In this document: positions 1 to 6,970 of the stretch, in pieces | Numbering within the stretch: position 1 is the stretch's first letter | How the letters are laid out: every line of letters starts with the position of its first letter | Source of the DNA: Deltaproteobacteria bacterium | Lineage (GTDB): Bacteria; Desulfobacterota; Syntrophia; Syntrophales; Smithellaceae | DNA length: 12,285 nucleotides | NCBI GenBank assembly: GCA_019136325.1 | Contig: JAGVUJ010000125.1 | Span: 1-12,285, forward strand | Reading direction: 5' to 3' | Notes under the pieces: generated by a model | Database searches by the model: none | What the model was told of the DNA's origin: nothing | What the model saw: only the letters and a program-made list of their open reading frames with translations | Translations under genes and position numbers: made by a program

Positions 1-2
1 TA

Positions 3-638
3 AATCTGCAACAAAGTCTTTTTATCGTTTCTTCCAAGTCCGGCTCGACGCTGGAGATAACATCGCTTTTTAAATATTTTTACAATCTCTGTCTGGACAA
101 GTCCGGCAGCGAAGCGGGACGTCAGTTTATTTTCATCACCGATGAGGGAAGCCCGCTTACGAAAACCGCCGAAGGCATTTCCGCCCGTCATATTTTCCTC
201 AACAATCCCGACATCGGCGGGCGTTATTCGGCGCTGTCTCTGACCGGAATCGTTCCCGCGGCGTTGATCGGCATCGACGTGGAAACGTTGCTGCAAAACG
301 TTTCGTCCAATCCGGAAACGCTCATGAGTGCCGGCGCGTCACTGGGTGCGACGCTGGGCGTGCTGGCGACAAAAGGACGCGACAAGCTGACATTTGTTCT
401 GCCGCCGCGCTGGAAATCTTACGGCGGCTGGCTGGAACAACTGATTGCAGAAAGCACCGGCAAGGAAGGCAAGGGCATTCTGCCTGTGCCGGATGAGACG
501 ACGCTTCAGGATATGGGAAGGACCGGGTTTTTGTTCTTTTCCAAAATAAGAATGAAGCCAAACCCTCCGCATTCGAATCTCTGGCTGGTGCAGGCCACCC
601 GGTTATTACCGTTAAGATTCATGATGATTATGATCTGA
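3..638 (+). CDS. Phosphoglucose isomerase domain, upstream fragment (5' cut by window, 3' frameshifted)
   Basis: The reading frame is open from base 3 and has no start in the window. The protein reads like the sugar-isomerase domain of glucose-6-phosphate isomerase, which interconverts glucose-6-phosphate and fructose-6-phosphate in the cytoplasm. Visible landmarks are the SIS-type phosphate-binding stretch VSSKSGSTLE near the start and GGRYSALSLTGIVPAAL at about residues 72-88 of the fragment, equivalent to the conserved GGR(F/Y)S motif. The frame stays homologous only to about base 511. The last roughly 42 residues before the stop at 636-638 are out-of-frame sequence (MGRTGFLFF onward). The real continuation lies in the next frame and runs into the 647-1276 fragment. 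Domain style resembles the C-terminal half of bifunctional transaldolase/phosphoglucose isomerases, but the transaldolase part would lie outside the window, so the fusion is inferred. Confidence 0.82.
   Translation, partial: NLQQSLFIVSSKSGSTLEITSLFKYFYNLCLDKSGSEAGRQFIFITDEGSPLTKTAEGISARHIFLNNPDIGGRYSALSLTGIVPAALIGIDVETLLQNVSSNPETLMSAGASLGATLGVLATKGRDKLTFVLPPRWKSYGGWLEQLIAESTGKEGKGILPVPDETTLQDMGRTGFLFFSKIRMKPNPPHSNLWLVQATRLLPLRFMMIMI
508..514 (+). other. Frameshift point within the isomerase gene (one base missing)
   Basis: The upstream frame loses its similarity at CAGGATATGGGAAGG, and the downstream frame picks it up immediately. Adding one T (CAG GAT TAT GGG AAG GAC CGG) restores a continuous peptide LQDYGKDRVFVLFQN across the junction. 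The lesion is therefore a single-base deletion at about 511-513, not a larger rearrangement. Sequence alone cannot separate a true mutation from an assembly or read error. Confidence 0.8.
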
Positions 639-646
639 GCGCGCAA

Positions 647-1276
647 ATGTTTATCTGGGAGATGGCCACCGCCGTTGCCGCCCGCGTTATGGGTGTTAAT
701 CCTTTCGATCAACCGGATGTGGAAGCCACCAAAAAACATACCCGCGCCGTGATTGCGAATCTGGAAAAGTGCAGCGACGTGGCGGATGAAAAACCGGCAA
801 TGACATTCGGGCAGGGTGAAATCTTCGGCGGCATCCATGGCGCGGCTCCGGCGGACGCTTTCCGGAATTTTCTAAAACAGGCCAAGGCGGGTGATTATAT
901 CTGTCTGCAAGTATTCTTGAGTCCGTCTCAAGAAACGGATGAGGCGGTCATGGGTTTGCGTGACGTTCTCGCGCGTAAATACGCTCTGCCGGTGACGTAC
1001 GGTTATGGACCGCGTTATCTTCATTCCACGGGACAGTTGCACAAGGGTGATTCCGGAAACGGCGTGTTCATTCAGTTGACGCAGGATCATGCGCCGGATG
1101 TGAATATTCCCGACAATATCGGCGAAGAAAAATCCTCCCTCACGTTCGGTGCGCTCAATGCTGCGCAGGCGAAAGGCGACCGGCAGGCGCTGACGGAAGC
1201 AGGACGAAGAATCCTCCGTTTTCATTTTCGAACAAATCCCGCCGCCGGCTTAAAAGCCGTCGCTGAAATGTTTTGA
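647..1276 (+). CDS. Phosphoglucose isomerase domain, downstream fragment (after frameshift)
   Basis: This is the C-terminal remainder of the isomerase begun upstream. The same frame is already homologous from about base 512 (DRVFVLFQN, then SLAGAGHPVITVKIHDDYDLSAQ), so the ATG at 647 is probably an internal methionine, not a true start; no ribosome binding site precedes it. Family landmarks include MGVNPFDQPDVE (residues 15-26 of the fragment), the substrate-site region YGPRYLHSTGQLHKGD at about residues 120-135, and the tail FGALNAAQAKGDRQAL. GQLHKGG/D-type motifs are typical of the isomerase part of Tal/Pgi fusion proteins. It ends at TGA 1274-1276. No clear rho-independent terminator follows before the convergent nitroreductase gene. 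If the frameshift is genuine, the two pieces together are a pseudogene; if it is a sequence error, they are one intact gene. Confidence 0.82.
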   Translation: MFIWEMATAVAARVMGVNPFDQPDVEATKKHTRAVIANLEKCSDVADEKPAMTFGQGEIFGGIHGAAPADAFRNFLKQAKAGDYICLQVFLSPSQETDEAVMGLRDVLARKYALPVTYGYGPRYLHSTGQLHKGDSGNGVFIQLTQDHAPDVNIPDNIGEEKSSLTFGALNAAQAKGDRQALTEAGRRILRFHFRTNPAAGLKAVAEMF

Positions 1277-1355
1277 TCTGGTTTCCTCCATTCGAAAAAC
1301 GAAACGAACTTCTGTCATGTCGGGCGGCGGCAAGACATACTGTCGTTTAAAGAAA

Positions 1356-1388
1356 AGATTTCTCTTCGCTTTGCTCATCGAAATGACA
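1356..1388. repeat. Possible dispersed repeat unit (TGTCATTTCG-type)
   Basis: The minus strand reads TGTCATTTCGATGAGC followed by AAAGCGAAGAGAAATCT. This closely resembles the short TGTCATTTCGA-GCGAAG-GAGAAATCT elements that litter intergenic regions of many environmental bacterial genomes. It sits in the 124-base gap between the convergent isomerase and nitroreductase genes, where such elements usually lie. Only one copy is in the window, so repetitiveness is inferred from resemblance and not shown. Confidence 0.35.
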
Positions 1389-1400
1389 ATATTGTTTTTT

Positions 1401-1967
1401 TTAACTGATCACCCTGAGAATCTCCGGCGCGTGGCGCTCCGATGCCGGCGGAATCTCCTTCGGATAACCGAGAATAATCGGCGCGACAATCCGGCAGCCG
1501 TCGGGAATGGCCAGCAGAGCCCTGGACTGAGGATCGCGGATGTTGGATCCCAGATTGATCCAGCAGGTTCCCAGTCCCCGCTCGGCGGCGGAAAACATGA
1601 TGTAGCTTGCCGCCAGCGCGCAATCAACGTCAAGCGACTTGACGCTCTTTGAACCGATGATGAAAATCACGCAGGGGGCGTTGTAGAAAACATTGAAATT
1701 TTCATCTTTCAGCATATCGATGTATTGCGGCAGCAGGGTTATTTTATTGTGGGTGTAATCCTCAAGCAGATTTGCTTTGCTTTCACCGGAGAGCGCTTTA
1801 ATGGTCTTTTTGCAGTGAACAATCGAAAACCGGCAGGGCTGGTTGTTGCTGGCCGATGGAGCCAGCGTCGATTCCCGAAGGATTTCCTCGATGATGTTCA
1901 TGGGAATGCTCTTGTCCTGAAAATCGCGAATGGACCTTCTGTTTTTTAATAAATCCTGAAATGTCAT
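1401..1967 (-). CDS. Nitroreductase family protein (FMN-dependent)
   Basis: A 188-residue cytoplasmic flavoprotein of the nitroreductase fold, whose members use FMN and NAD(P)H to reduce nitro compounds, quinones or flavins. The N-terminal FMN-binding signature RRSIRDF is at residues 10-16, APSASNNQP at 36-44, and the late stretch GLGTCWINLG followed by IPDGCRIVAPIILGYP is the usual C-terminal FMN-site region. There is no fused ferredoxin domain and the length suits a minimal single-domain member. The start is set at 1967 because AGGAGG (1975-1980 on the complement) stands seven bases before it; ATGs at 1973 and 1994 are badly placed relative to that site. It is the last gene of the minus-strand run, 30 bases after the M50 protease gene. 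The substrate cannot be told from sequence. Confidence 0.9.
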   Translation of the reverse strand: MTFQDLLKNRRSIRDFQDKSIPMNIIEEILRESTLAPSASNNQPCRFSIVHCKKTIKALSGESKANLLEDYTHNKITLLPQYIDMLKDENFNVFYNAPCVIFIIGSKSVKSLDVDCALAASYIMFSAAERGLGTCWINLGSNIRDPQSRALLAIPDGCRIVAPIILGYPKEIPPASERHAPEILRVIS

Positions 1968-1997
1968 ATTCATTCCTCCTTTAAATGTTGCCATGGG

Positions 1998-2627
1998 TTA
2001 CGGAAGTAATACACCGATCACCGTTAAAATGACGAATTGAAAAAAATTAACAACCGGATTAAGAAAACCCAGCAAAAGCAGACCGATGACAATAAAAAAA
2101 CCGTAAGGTTCGATTTGCGAAAGAGTTCTGTTTACTGAAGCCGGAGCAAAACCCATCAGAATTTTTGAACCGTCGAGCGGTGGAATGGGAATCAGATTGA
2201 AGGCGGCCAGCACAATGTTTATTCGCGCGAACAAATAGAGAATCTGCTCCAGCATACCTCCCGGTTCCGGCGACGAGACACGCCACAGCAAAAAAGCGAC
2301 AAAGGCGCAAATCATGTTGGCGGTGACGCCTGCGGAAGACACCAGAACCATCCCTTTGCGCCGGTTGCGAAGAGGAATGTTTTCCAGGTTTACGGGCACC
2401 GGTTTCGCCCAGCCAAATCCGACGAAGAAAAGCATGAGGGTTCCCAGGGGATCAAGATGCTTGATCGGATTGAGTGTGAGCCTCCCGAGCCATTTGGCTG
2501 TCGGATCGCCCATCTTGAACGCCATCCAGCCGTGCGCCAGTTCGTGAAATATCACCGAATATAAAAGCAAAACCGCCAGGATTGCAAAAGCCGCCGGATC
2601 TTTGATGAATAATTGTATCAGTCCCAC
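1998..2627 (-). CDS. Site-2-type zinc metalloprotease, M50 family (membrane)
   Basis: A 209-residue integral membrane protein of the small M50 peptidase group. These enzymes use a zinc ion held within the membrane to cut membrane-embedded substrates. The zinc motif HELAH is at residues 28-32 in a hydrophobic helix. The third-ligand motif NLIPIPPLDG, with its aspartate at about residue 152, is present. GWAKPVPVN near 72-80 is a conserved family stretch. No PDZ domain is seen, so this is the short form, unlike RseP. The start is GTG 2627, eight bases after AAGGA; TTG 2630 is the alternative and adds one residue. It follows the flippase-like gene by about 20 bases, so the two are probably co-transcribed. 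The substrate is unknown. Confidence 0.9.
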   Translation of the reverse strand: MGLIQLFIKDPAAFAILAVLLLYSVIFHELAHGWMAFKMGDPTAKWLGRLTLNPIKHLDPLGTLMLFFVGFGWAKPVPVNLENIPLRNRRKGMVLVSSAGVTANMICAFVAFLLWRVSSPEPGGMLEQILYLFARINIVLAAFNLIPIPPLDGSKILMGFAPASVNRTLSQIEPYGFFIVIGLLLLGFLNPVVNFFQFVILTVIGVLLP

Positions 2628-2648
2628 CAACGTATTCCTTATTGTTTT

Positions 2649-3644
2649 TTAGAGCGTCTCCGTTTGCGTTTCTTCTTCAAGAATATCATTTTGCCGATAT
2701 TTTTCCCATTGGGAAAAATAATGATATTTCATGCCGATCATGATTCCCATCAATCCCATTAAAAGTTCGACGGCGGTTATGAGCAATCGGGAGATCACCG
2801 GCAGAATCAGGGCCGCTTCAATCGTGGCAAACTGCTTCAGCATGAAAAACATGGCGCCTTCCCGCACGCCAAGTCCGCCCATGGTAAAAAAAGCCAGCAA
2901 TCCCAGAATCAGCGAGACGGAGATCGTCGCCATCATGGCGAAAATATGCGAAAACGATAAGGGCATGTTCACTCCCCGCGCGAGAAAATACAGGGCAATC
3001 CCGAGAAAAACGCACGCCAGAGCGTAAAGCATCTGCACCTGAATAAATGTGGTCTTCTTGGTGTGAATCGGTTTGATGTTCAGGTTGAACAACCGGTTGA
3101 CGGGTCGAATCAGATAATTGATGATGGTGTGGTTTCCGATAATAAAAACGGCGTCCATCATCAGGAACAGCATGAATATCGGCAGGGTGGCGTGAAGGGA
3201 CATTTCCCGGACATAAATGAAATAGTAATAAAAGGAGAACAGGGCTGTGACGAAAAACAGACAGATAAAACTGACCAGATTGATATAAAGCAGCGTGACG
3301 TTGGCAATGCCTTTGGATGAAAGCAGCGCTATCTGGGCCGCATACGTCCATATTTTCCCCGGAATGTATTTGAATATGGCAGACGTGCAGTACAGTGCGA
3401 AGCTTTCGGTATAATTTAATTTTTCCGTTAAATAGCTGTTGACAAAAATTCGCCAGACGACAGGTCCGATCAGCAGGGCGCAACTGCCGAAAATAACCGC
3501 CAGGCTCATCTCCACGGGGTTGATGCTGAAATCCCAGGTCCGGATGGCCCCGGCGTTCTTCTGGAATTGCAGATAAAAAAAGTAAACCGCTACGGCGACA
3601 ACTGCCAGCGCCGAAAGGTATCGTAGCAATTTTTTTATAGTCAC
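2649..3644 (-). CDS. Lysylphosphatidylglycerol synthase TM/flippase-like (UPF0104) membrane protein
   Basis: A 331-residue multi-pass inner-membrane protein with about eight hydrophobic segments. It matches the LPG_synthase_TM/UPF0104 family, related to the flippase half of MprF and to the archaeal AglD C-terminal domain. Family hallmarks are KYIPGKIW at residues 92-99 and MGGLGVREGA at 255-264. It lacks the aminoacyl-phosphatidylglycerol synthase domain, so a lipid or lipid-linked glycan transport role is only an inference from relatives. The start is GTG 3644, eight bases after GGAG. It is the first gene of a minus-strand run with the M50 protease and nitroreductase, downstream of a near-consensus promoter at 3728-3756. 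The C-terminus is a short charged tail rich in Glu and Thr. Confidence 0.85.
   Translation of the reverse strand: MTIKKLLRYLSALAVVAVAVYFFYLQFQKNAGAIRTWDFSINPVEMSLAVIFGSCALLIGPVVWRIFVNSYLTEKLNYTESFALYCTSAIFKYIPGKIWTYAAQIALLSSKGIANVTLLYINLVSFICLFFVTALFSFYYYFIYVREMSLHATLPIFMLFLMMDAVFIIGNHTIINYLIRPVNRLFNLNIKPIHTKKTTFIQVQMLYALACVFLGIALYFLARGVNMPLSFSHIFAMMATISVSLILGLLAFFTMGGLGVREGAMFFMLKQFATIEAALILPVISRLLITAVELLMGLMGIMIGMKYHYFSQWEKYRQNDILEEETQTETL
2682..2728. repeat. Nested inverted repeats in the 3' end of the flippase-like gene
   Basis: The inner arms ATTTTTCCC (2699-2707) and GGGAAAAAT (2711-2719) are perfectly complementary around a 3-base loop. The outer arms AATATCATT (2682-2690) and AATGATATT (2720-2728) are also perfect. 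On the minus strand this would form a long hairpin about 35 bases before the stop codon and just ahead of the M50 gene. No T-run follows, so it does not look like an intrinsic terminator. It may be an mRNA processing or stability element. Confidence 0.45.
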
Positions 3645-3664
3645 GCCGTTGTCTCCGTTTAAAA

Positions 3665-3699
3665 TCCGGCAGACCGCCGGAGCCGGGTTGCCTGCCGGA
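3665..3699 (-). promoter_or_regulatory. Hairpin in the 5' leader of the flippase operon
   Basis: The inverted repeat TCCGGCAG (3665-3672) / CTGCCGGA (3692-3699) has 8-bp arms and a 19-base loop. It lies between the predicted minus-strand promoter (start near 3721) and the GTG at 3644, so it would be in the untranslated leader. On the minus strand the stem is followed by ATTTT, a weak run for termination. It could be an attenuator, a stabilising leader stem or a protein-binding site. On the plus strand an A/T-rich stretch with eight Ts follows, but no gene upstream on that strand needs a terminator. Confidence 0.4.
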
Positions 3700-3727
3700 A
3701 ATTAAAATTTTTTTTGAGCGGTCTGAA

Positions 3728-3756
3728 TGTATATGACAAATAGGCACCGTTGTCAA
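3728..3756 (-). promoter_or_regulatory. Near-consensus sigma-70 promoter of the flippase-M50-nitroreductase run
   Basis: On the minus strand TTGACA (3756-3751) is separated by exactly 17 bases from TATACA (3733-3728). That is a perfect -35 and a 5/6 -10 box at the ideal spacing. Transcription would start near 3721, leaving a leader of about 76 bases before GTG 3644. Confidence 0.72.
3734..3755. promoter_or_regulatory. Inverted repeat between -35 and -10, candidate operator
   Basis: TGACAA (3734-3739) and TTGTCA (3750-3755) form a 6-N10-6 inverted repeat filling the spacer of the minus-strand promoter and overlapping its -35. A bound dimer here would block polymerase. The divergent TetR-family regulator starting 100 bases away is an obvious candidate, but the assignment is inference, and part of the symmetry comes from the -35 itself. 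Confidence 0.38.
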
Positions 3757-3804
3757 AAAAATGCCTCCGAAAACGAGACGTTGATCTTTTTCGTGAAATA
3801 AAGC

Positions 3805-3833
3805 TTGACAAAGCGGCCCAATATTCATACGCT
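3805..3833 (+). promoter_or_regulatory. Candidate sigma-70 promoter for the tetR-export operon
   Basis: TTGACA (3805-3810) is followed after 17 bases by TACGCT (3828-3833). The -35 is perfect and the -10 is weak (3/6). It would start transcription at about 3840, just ahead of the ATG at 3857, giving a very short leader. Confidence 0.45.
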
Positions 3834-3844
3834 TGTTTAAAACA
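3834..3844. promoter_or_regulatory. Short palindrome at the tetR transcription start, possible operator
   Basis: TGTTT-A-AAACA is a perfect 5-1-5 palindrome abutting the -10 of the predicted tetR promoter. Its position suits autorepression by the TetR-family protein encoded immediately downstream. It is short and AT-rich, so chance is a real alternative. Confidence 0.25.
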
Positions 3845-3856
3845 GGTGTTTGAAAG

Positions 3857-4507
3857 ATGGTCGTGGATTCCAGAAAATCAAATTCAAAAACGCGCGCGGC
3901 GATTATCGAAGCGGCGGGAAGAATATTTGCCGAGGAAGGTTATAAACAGGCAACGGTCAGAGACATTTGCAGTCATGCCGGAGCCAATGTCGCGGCCATC
4001 AACTACCACTTCGGAGACAAAAAAGAATTATATCTTGCCGTCCTGAAGCATTATCAGGAAATCGCGTTTCAAACCTACCCGCCCGATCTTGGCATGAAGG
4101 AAACACAGAAGCCGGAGGAAAAACTGCGCGCGTTTATCCGGTCGTTCCTGATGCGGATTATGGACGACGATCGTCCTGCCTGGTTCGGCAAGCTTCTGGC
4201 CCGGGAGTTTACAAATCCGTCTTGGGCATTCGATATTCTGGTGGATGAAAACATTCGTCCCTCCTTTCAGCTGCTCACCGGAATCATTGCCGTGATCCTG
4301 GACAAAAGCCCGAAAGACAGGATTGTACGGCTTTGCGCCATGAGCATTGTCGGACAGTGTCTTTATTTCCGGCATTCTCACCCTGTCATCACCAGAATCT
4401 ATCCGGGTGAAACATTCGGGGTCAAGCAAATCGATGAATTGACGGAACACATCACGCTTTTTTCTTTGCGTGGACTCATGAAAGAGAAACGAAAACTCAG
4501 CAGGTGA
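3857..4507 (+). CDS. TetR/AcrR-family regulator, CecR-like (DUF1956-type C-terminus)
   Basis: A 216-residue DNA-binding repressor type. The TetR N-terminal domain runs from about residue 10 to 60 (TRAAIIEAAGRIFAEEGY, then the helix-turn-helix ATVRDICSHAGANVAAINYHF, ending DKKELY). The C-terminal ligand/dimer domain carries LAREFTNPSWAFDILVDENIRP (about 114-135), then VRLCAMSIVGQCLYFRHSHPVI. This pattern is typical of the CecR (YbiH) C-terminal domain. E. coli cecR precedes the ybhGFSR ABC exporter genes. Here the regulator leads a TolC-adaptor-ATPase-permease operon whose next gene starts four bases after its stop, so control of the pump and of itself is likely. The ATG at 3857 has only a weak AGGTG upstream. 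The inducer is unknown. Confidence 0.9.
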   Translation: MVVDSRKSNSKTRAAIIEAAGRIFAEEGYKQATVRDICSHAGANVAAINYHFGDKKELYLAVLKHYQEIAFQTYPPDLGMKETQKPEEKLRAFIRSFLMRIMDDDRPAWFGKLLAREFTNPSWAFDILVDENIRPSFQLLTGIIAVILDKSPKDRIVRLCAMSIVGQCLYFRHSHPVITRIYPGETFGVKQIDELTEHITLFSLRGLMKEKRKLSR

Positions 4508-4511
4508 AAAC

Positions 4512-5789
4512 ATGCACAAGAATATTTTTTTCATAATCCTTTTACTGGCGCTGCCGTTCGCCGCGACAGCCGCGGAACCGGCAGCGGGCTCCACCGCCTA
4601 TAATCTGGAACAATGCCTGTCCATTGCGCTGGAGAAACATCCGAGTCTCAGGGCGTCGGCAGGAACGATCAAAATGAATGAAAGCCGTGTCGGACAGGCC
4701 CGGGCTCAATATTATCCGCAGGTCGATTTATCCACCAGCTACAACAGAATCGGTCCGACAACGCCGCCCGGCGAAAGTATCGACGCCTATGATCAATATT
4801 CAACGGGAATCAACCTCGGCGTGACTCTTTTTGATTTCGGCAAAACATCCACCCGTGTGGCCATTCAGCATCTCAATGTTTCCGCCTCGCGCGCCGATTA
4901 TGAAGAGGTCAAAACACAAATCATATTGAATGTGAAAAAAGCGTATTACGATCTGCTGCAAACCCAACGCAACCAGGCTGTGGCCGTTGACACAATGAAC
5001 CAGTTTCAGCGGCATCTGGATCAGGCCAATGCTTTTTTCCGCGTCGGCACCAAACCGAAATTCGACGTGACCAAGGCGGAAGTTGATCTTGGCAACGCCA
5101 GGCTGAGCGTATTAAAAGCGGAGAATGCGGTTCGCGCCGCGATGATCACCTTGAAAGATGTCATGGGCGTTCCCGAAAAAGCCGATTTTGCCATTATCGA
5201 TAATCTCGCTGATCGGAAAATCGAACTGGAATTAAGCGATGTCTTGAAAAAAGCGTATGCCAACCGTCCGGATCTCAGTTCCATCGTGGCAAAACGGGAA
5301 GCAGCGGAGCGTTCAATTGAACTCGCGAGGAAGGATTACTATCCCATCCTGTCGGGCAGCGCCGGGTACGGATTTTCCGGAACGGATTTTCCTCTGGGAC
5401 GCGGCTGGAATGCCGGTGCTGCGCTGAGTATCCCGCTTTTTTCCGGATTATCGACAAAATATCAGATTGATGAAGCCGGCGCCAATCTGGACATTCTCAA
5501 GGCCAATGAGGATAGCATCCGTCAGGCCATTCGTTTGGACGTCGAACAGGCCTATCTGGATGTTCGGGATACGGCCGAACAAATAGTCATGGCTGAAAAG
5601 ACCGTGCTTCAGGCGCAGGAAAATTACGATCTGGCGTCCGGACGGTACCGAACCGGCGTCGGAAATCCCATTGAGGTCGCGGATGCCACCATCTCTCTTA
5701 ATAACGCCAGAGCCAATTTGAATACGGCGCTTTATAATTACAAGATCGCGCGGGCTATATTGGAAAAATCCATAGGAGCGAATCCATGA
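4512..5789 (+). CDS. TolC-family outer membrane efflux protein
   Basis: A 425-residue outer membrane channel of the OEP family, the exit duct of tripartite pumps. It begins with a signal peptide (hydrophobic run IFFIILLLALPFAATA, likely cleaved near residue 20-21). Two OEP repeats follow, about residues 30-215 and 235-420. Each is rich in long amphipathic helices with Ala/Gln/Asn/Asp heptads, e.g. NQFQRHLDQANAFFRVGT and the related late repeat ENYDLASGRYRTGVGNPIEV. The length suits TolC relatives in such operons. The ATG at 4512 follows AGGTGA in the tail of the tetR gene. The stop overlaps the next ATG by four bases (ATGA at 5786-5789), indicating translational coupling with the adaptor gene. 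Confidence 0.92.
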   Translation: MHKNIFFIILLLALPFAATAAEPAAGSTAYNLEQCLSIALEKHPSLRASAGTIKMNESRVGQARAQYYPQVDLSTSYNRIGPTTPPGESIDAYDQYSTGINLGVTLFDFGKTSTRVAIQHLNVSASRADYEEVKTQIILNVKKAYYDLLQTQRNQAVAVDTMNQFQRHLDQANAFFRVGTKPKFDVTKAEVDLGNARLSVLKAENAVRAAMITLKDVMGVPEKADFAIIDNLADRKIELELSDVLKKAYANRPDLSSIVAKREAAERSIELARKDYYPILSGSAGYGFSGTDFPLGRGWNAGAALSIPLFSGLSTKYQIDEAGANLDILKANEDSIRQAIRLDVEQAYLDVRDTAEQIVMAEKTVLQAQENYDLASGRYRTGVGNPIEVADATISLNNARANLNTALYNYKIARAILEKSIGANP

Positions 5790-6970
5790 AGAAAAAAATC
5801 ATCATTTCATTGATCATCGTCTGCATGATAGCGGCGGGGCTGTTTTTTTATCTCAAGGGGAACGGGGATGATACAGCTTATAAAACAGAAAAGGTGACCC
5901 GCGGCGAGATTAAATCCGACGTAACGGCAACCGGCACGGTGAACGCCGTCACAACGGTTTCCGTCGGTACGCAGGTTTCAGGAACCATTAAAAGACTTTT
6001 TGCCGACTACAATTCGCCGGTGAAAAAAGGCCAGTTGCTCGCGCAGATCGATCCCTCCACCTTTCAGGGGCAGGTCGATCAGGCCAGAGCCAATCTATTG
6101 TCGGCTCAGGCGAACATGGAAAAATCCGCCGTGAATGTTACCGACGCGCGCAGAACCTATGACCGCAGCCGGGAACTCTTCGCCCAGAATTTCATCGCCA
6201 GAAGCGAACTGGATACGGCGGAAACGAATCTTCATTCCACTGAAGCCCAGCTAAAGGTTAATCAGGCGCAGGTCGAACAGGCCAAAGCCTCCCTTAAGAT
6301 AGCGGAAACAAATCTGCAATACACAAATATCGTTTCGCCGGTAAACGGGACCGTCATCTCCCGCAGCGTGGATGTCGGCCAGACCGTGGCGGCCAGCTTT
6401 CAGACACCGACCCTCTTCAGCATCGCCCAGGATTTGACCAAAATGCAAATCAACACGAGCGTGGATGAGGCGGACATCGGCCGGGTGCAGACCGGACAGG
6501 ACGTCTCGTTTACTGTCGACGCCTATCCGGATACAATCTTTGCCGGAAAAGTTTCCGAGGTGCGTAATGCGCCGACCACGGTGTCCAATGTTGTGACCTA
6601 CGATGTCATTATCAAGGTGGATAATCCTCAGTTGAAATTAAAACCGGGAATGACTGCTAATGTGTCCATCACCGTCGAAACCCGTCATGATGTCCTGCGC
6701 GTACCCAATGCCGCCCTGCGCTTCAAACCTTCAGAGACGAAGGGACGGAAAGGAACGGGAGCGGAGCAACAGGACAGGAAAGGATCAAGAGTCTGGATTC
6801 TGGAGCAGGAAACTCCCCGGCCTGTTCAGGTTACCACCGGGCTCAGCGACGGCAACTACACGGAAATCAGTTCCGGTCAGCTCAAAGCGGGCCAGGACAT
6901 TATCACGGACAATTTGAATAATAAAAAAGGAAGCAGCAGCGCTCAACACCCGCCTCCGAGGTTTATGTAA
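5786..6970 (+). CDS. macA: MacA/HlyD-type periplasmic adaptor of the efflux pump
   Basis: A 394-residue membrane fusion protein linking inner-membrane transporter and outer membrane channel. A single N-terminal membrane anchor occupies about residues 4-23. The split lipoyl-like half-motifs are VSGTIKRLFADYNSPVKKGQ (about 64-83) and IVSPVNGTVISRSVDVGQTV (about 182-201). They flank a coiled-coil hairpin (about 95-178) rich in Gln/Ala/Asn. Beta-barrel and membrane-proximal domains follow (DVSFTVDAYPDTIFAGKV; LKPGMTANVSI). The lysine/arginine-rich insert at 313-335 (SETKGRKGTGAEQQDRKGSR) lies where MacA-type adaptors carry a variable loop. The C-terminus ends in a Ser/Pro tail. The gene overlaps tolC by four bases and the ATPase gene by one. 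The symbol rests on architecture and on the MacB-type partners. Confidence 0.9.
   Translation: MKKKIIISLIIVCMIAAGLFFYLKGNGDDTAYKTEKVTRGEIKSDVTATGTVNAVTTVSVGTQVSGTIKRLFADYNSPVKKGQLLAQIDPSTFQGQVDQARANLLSAQANMEKSAVNVTDARRTYDRSRELFAQNFIARSELDTAETNLHSTEAQLKVNQAQVEQAKASLKIAETNLQYTNIVSPVNGTVISRSVDVGQTVAASFQTPTLFSIAQDLTKMQINTSVDEADIGRVQTGQDVSFTVDAYPDTIFAGKVSEVRNAPTTVSNVVTYDVIIKVDNPQLKLKPGMTANVSITVETRHDVLRVPNAALRFKPSETKGRKGTGAEQQDRKGSRVWILEQETPRPVQVTTGLSDGNYTEISSGQLKAGQDIITDNLNNKKGSSSAQHPPPRFM

Noticed and set aside
1317..1652. Plus-strand open frame across the nitroreductase 3' end
   Set aside because: It is antisense to a well-supported nitroreductase, has no ribosome binding site and no recognisable domain.
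2818..3828. Long minus-strand open frame overlapping the flippase-like gene
   Set aside because: It is a shifted-frame shadow: its peptide is rich in Arg/His/Pro/Gln without membrane segments or motifs, while the other frame has clear family hallmarks.
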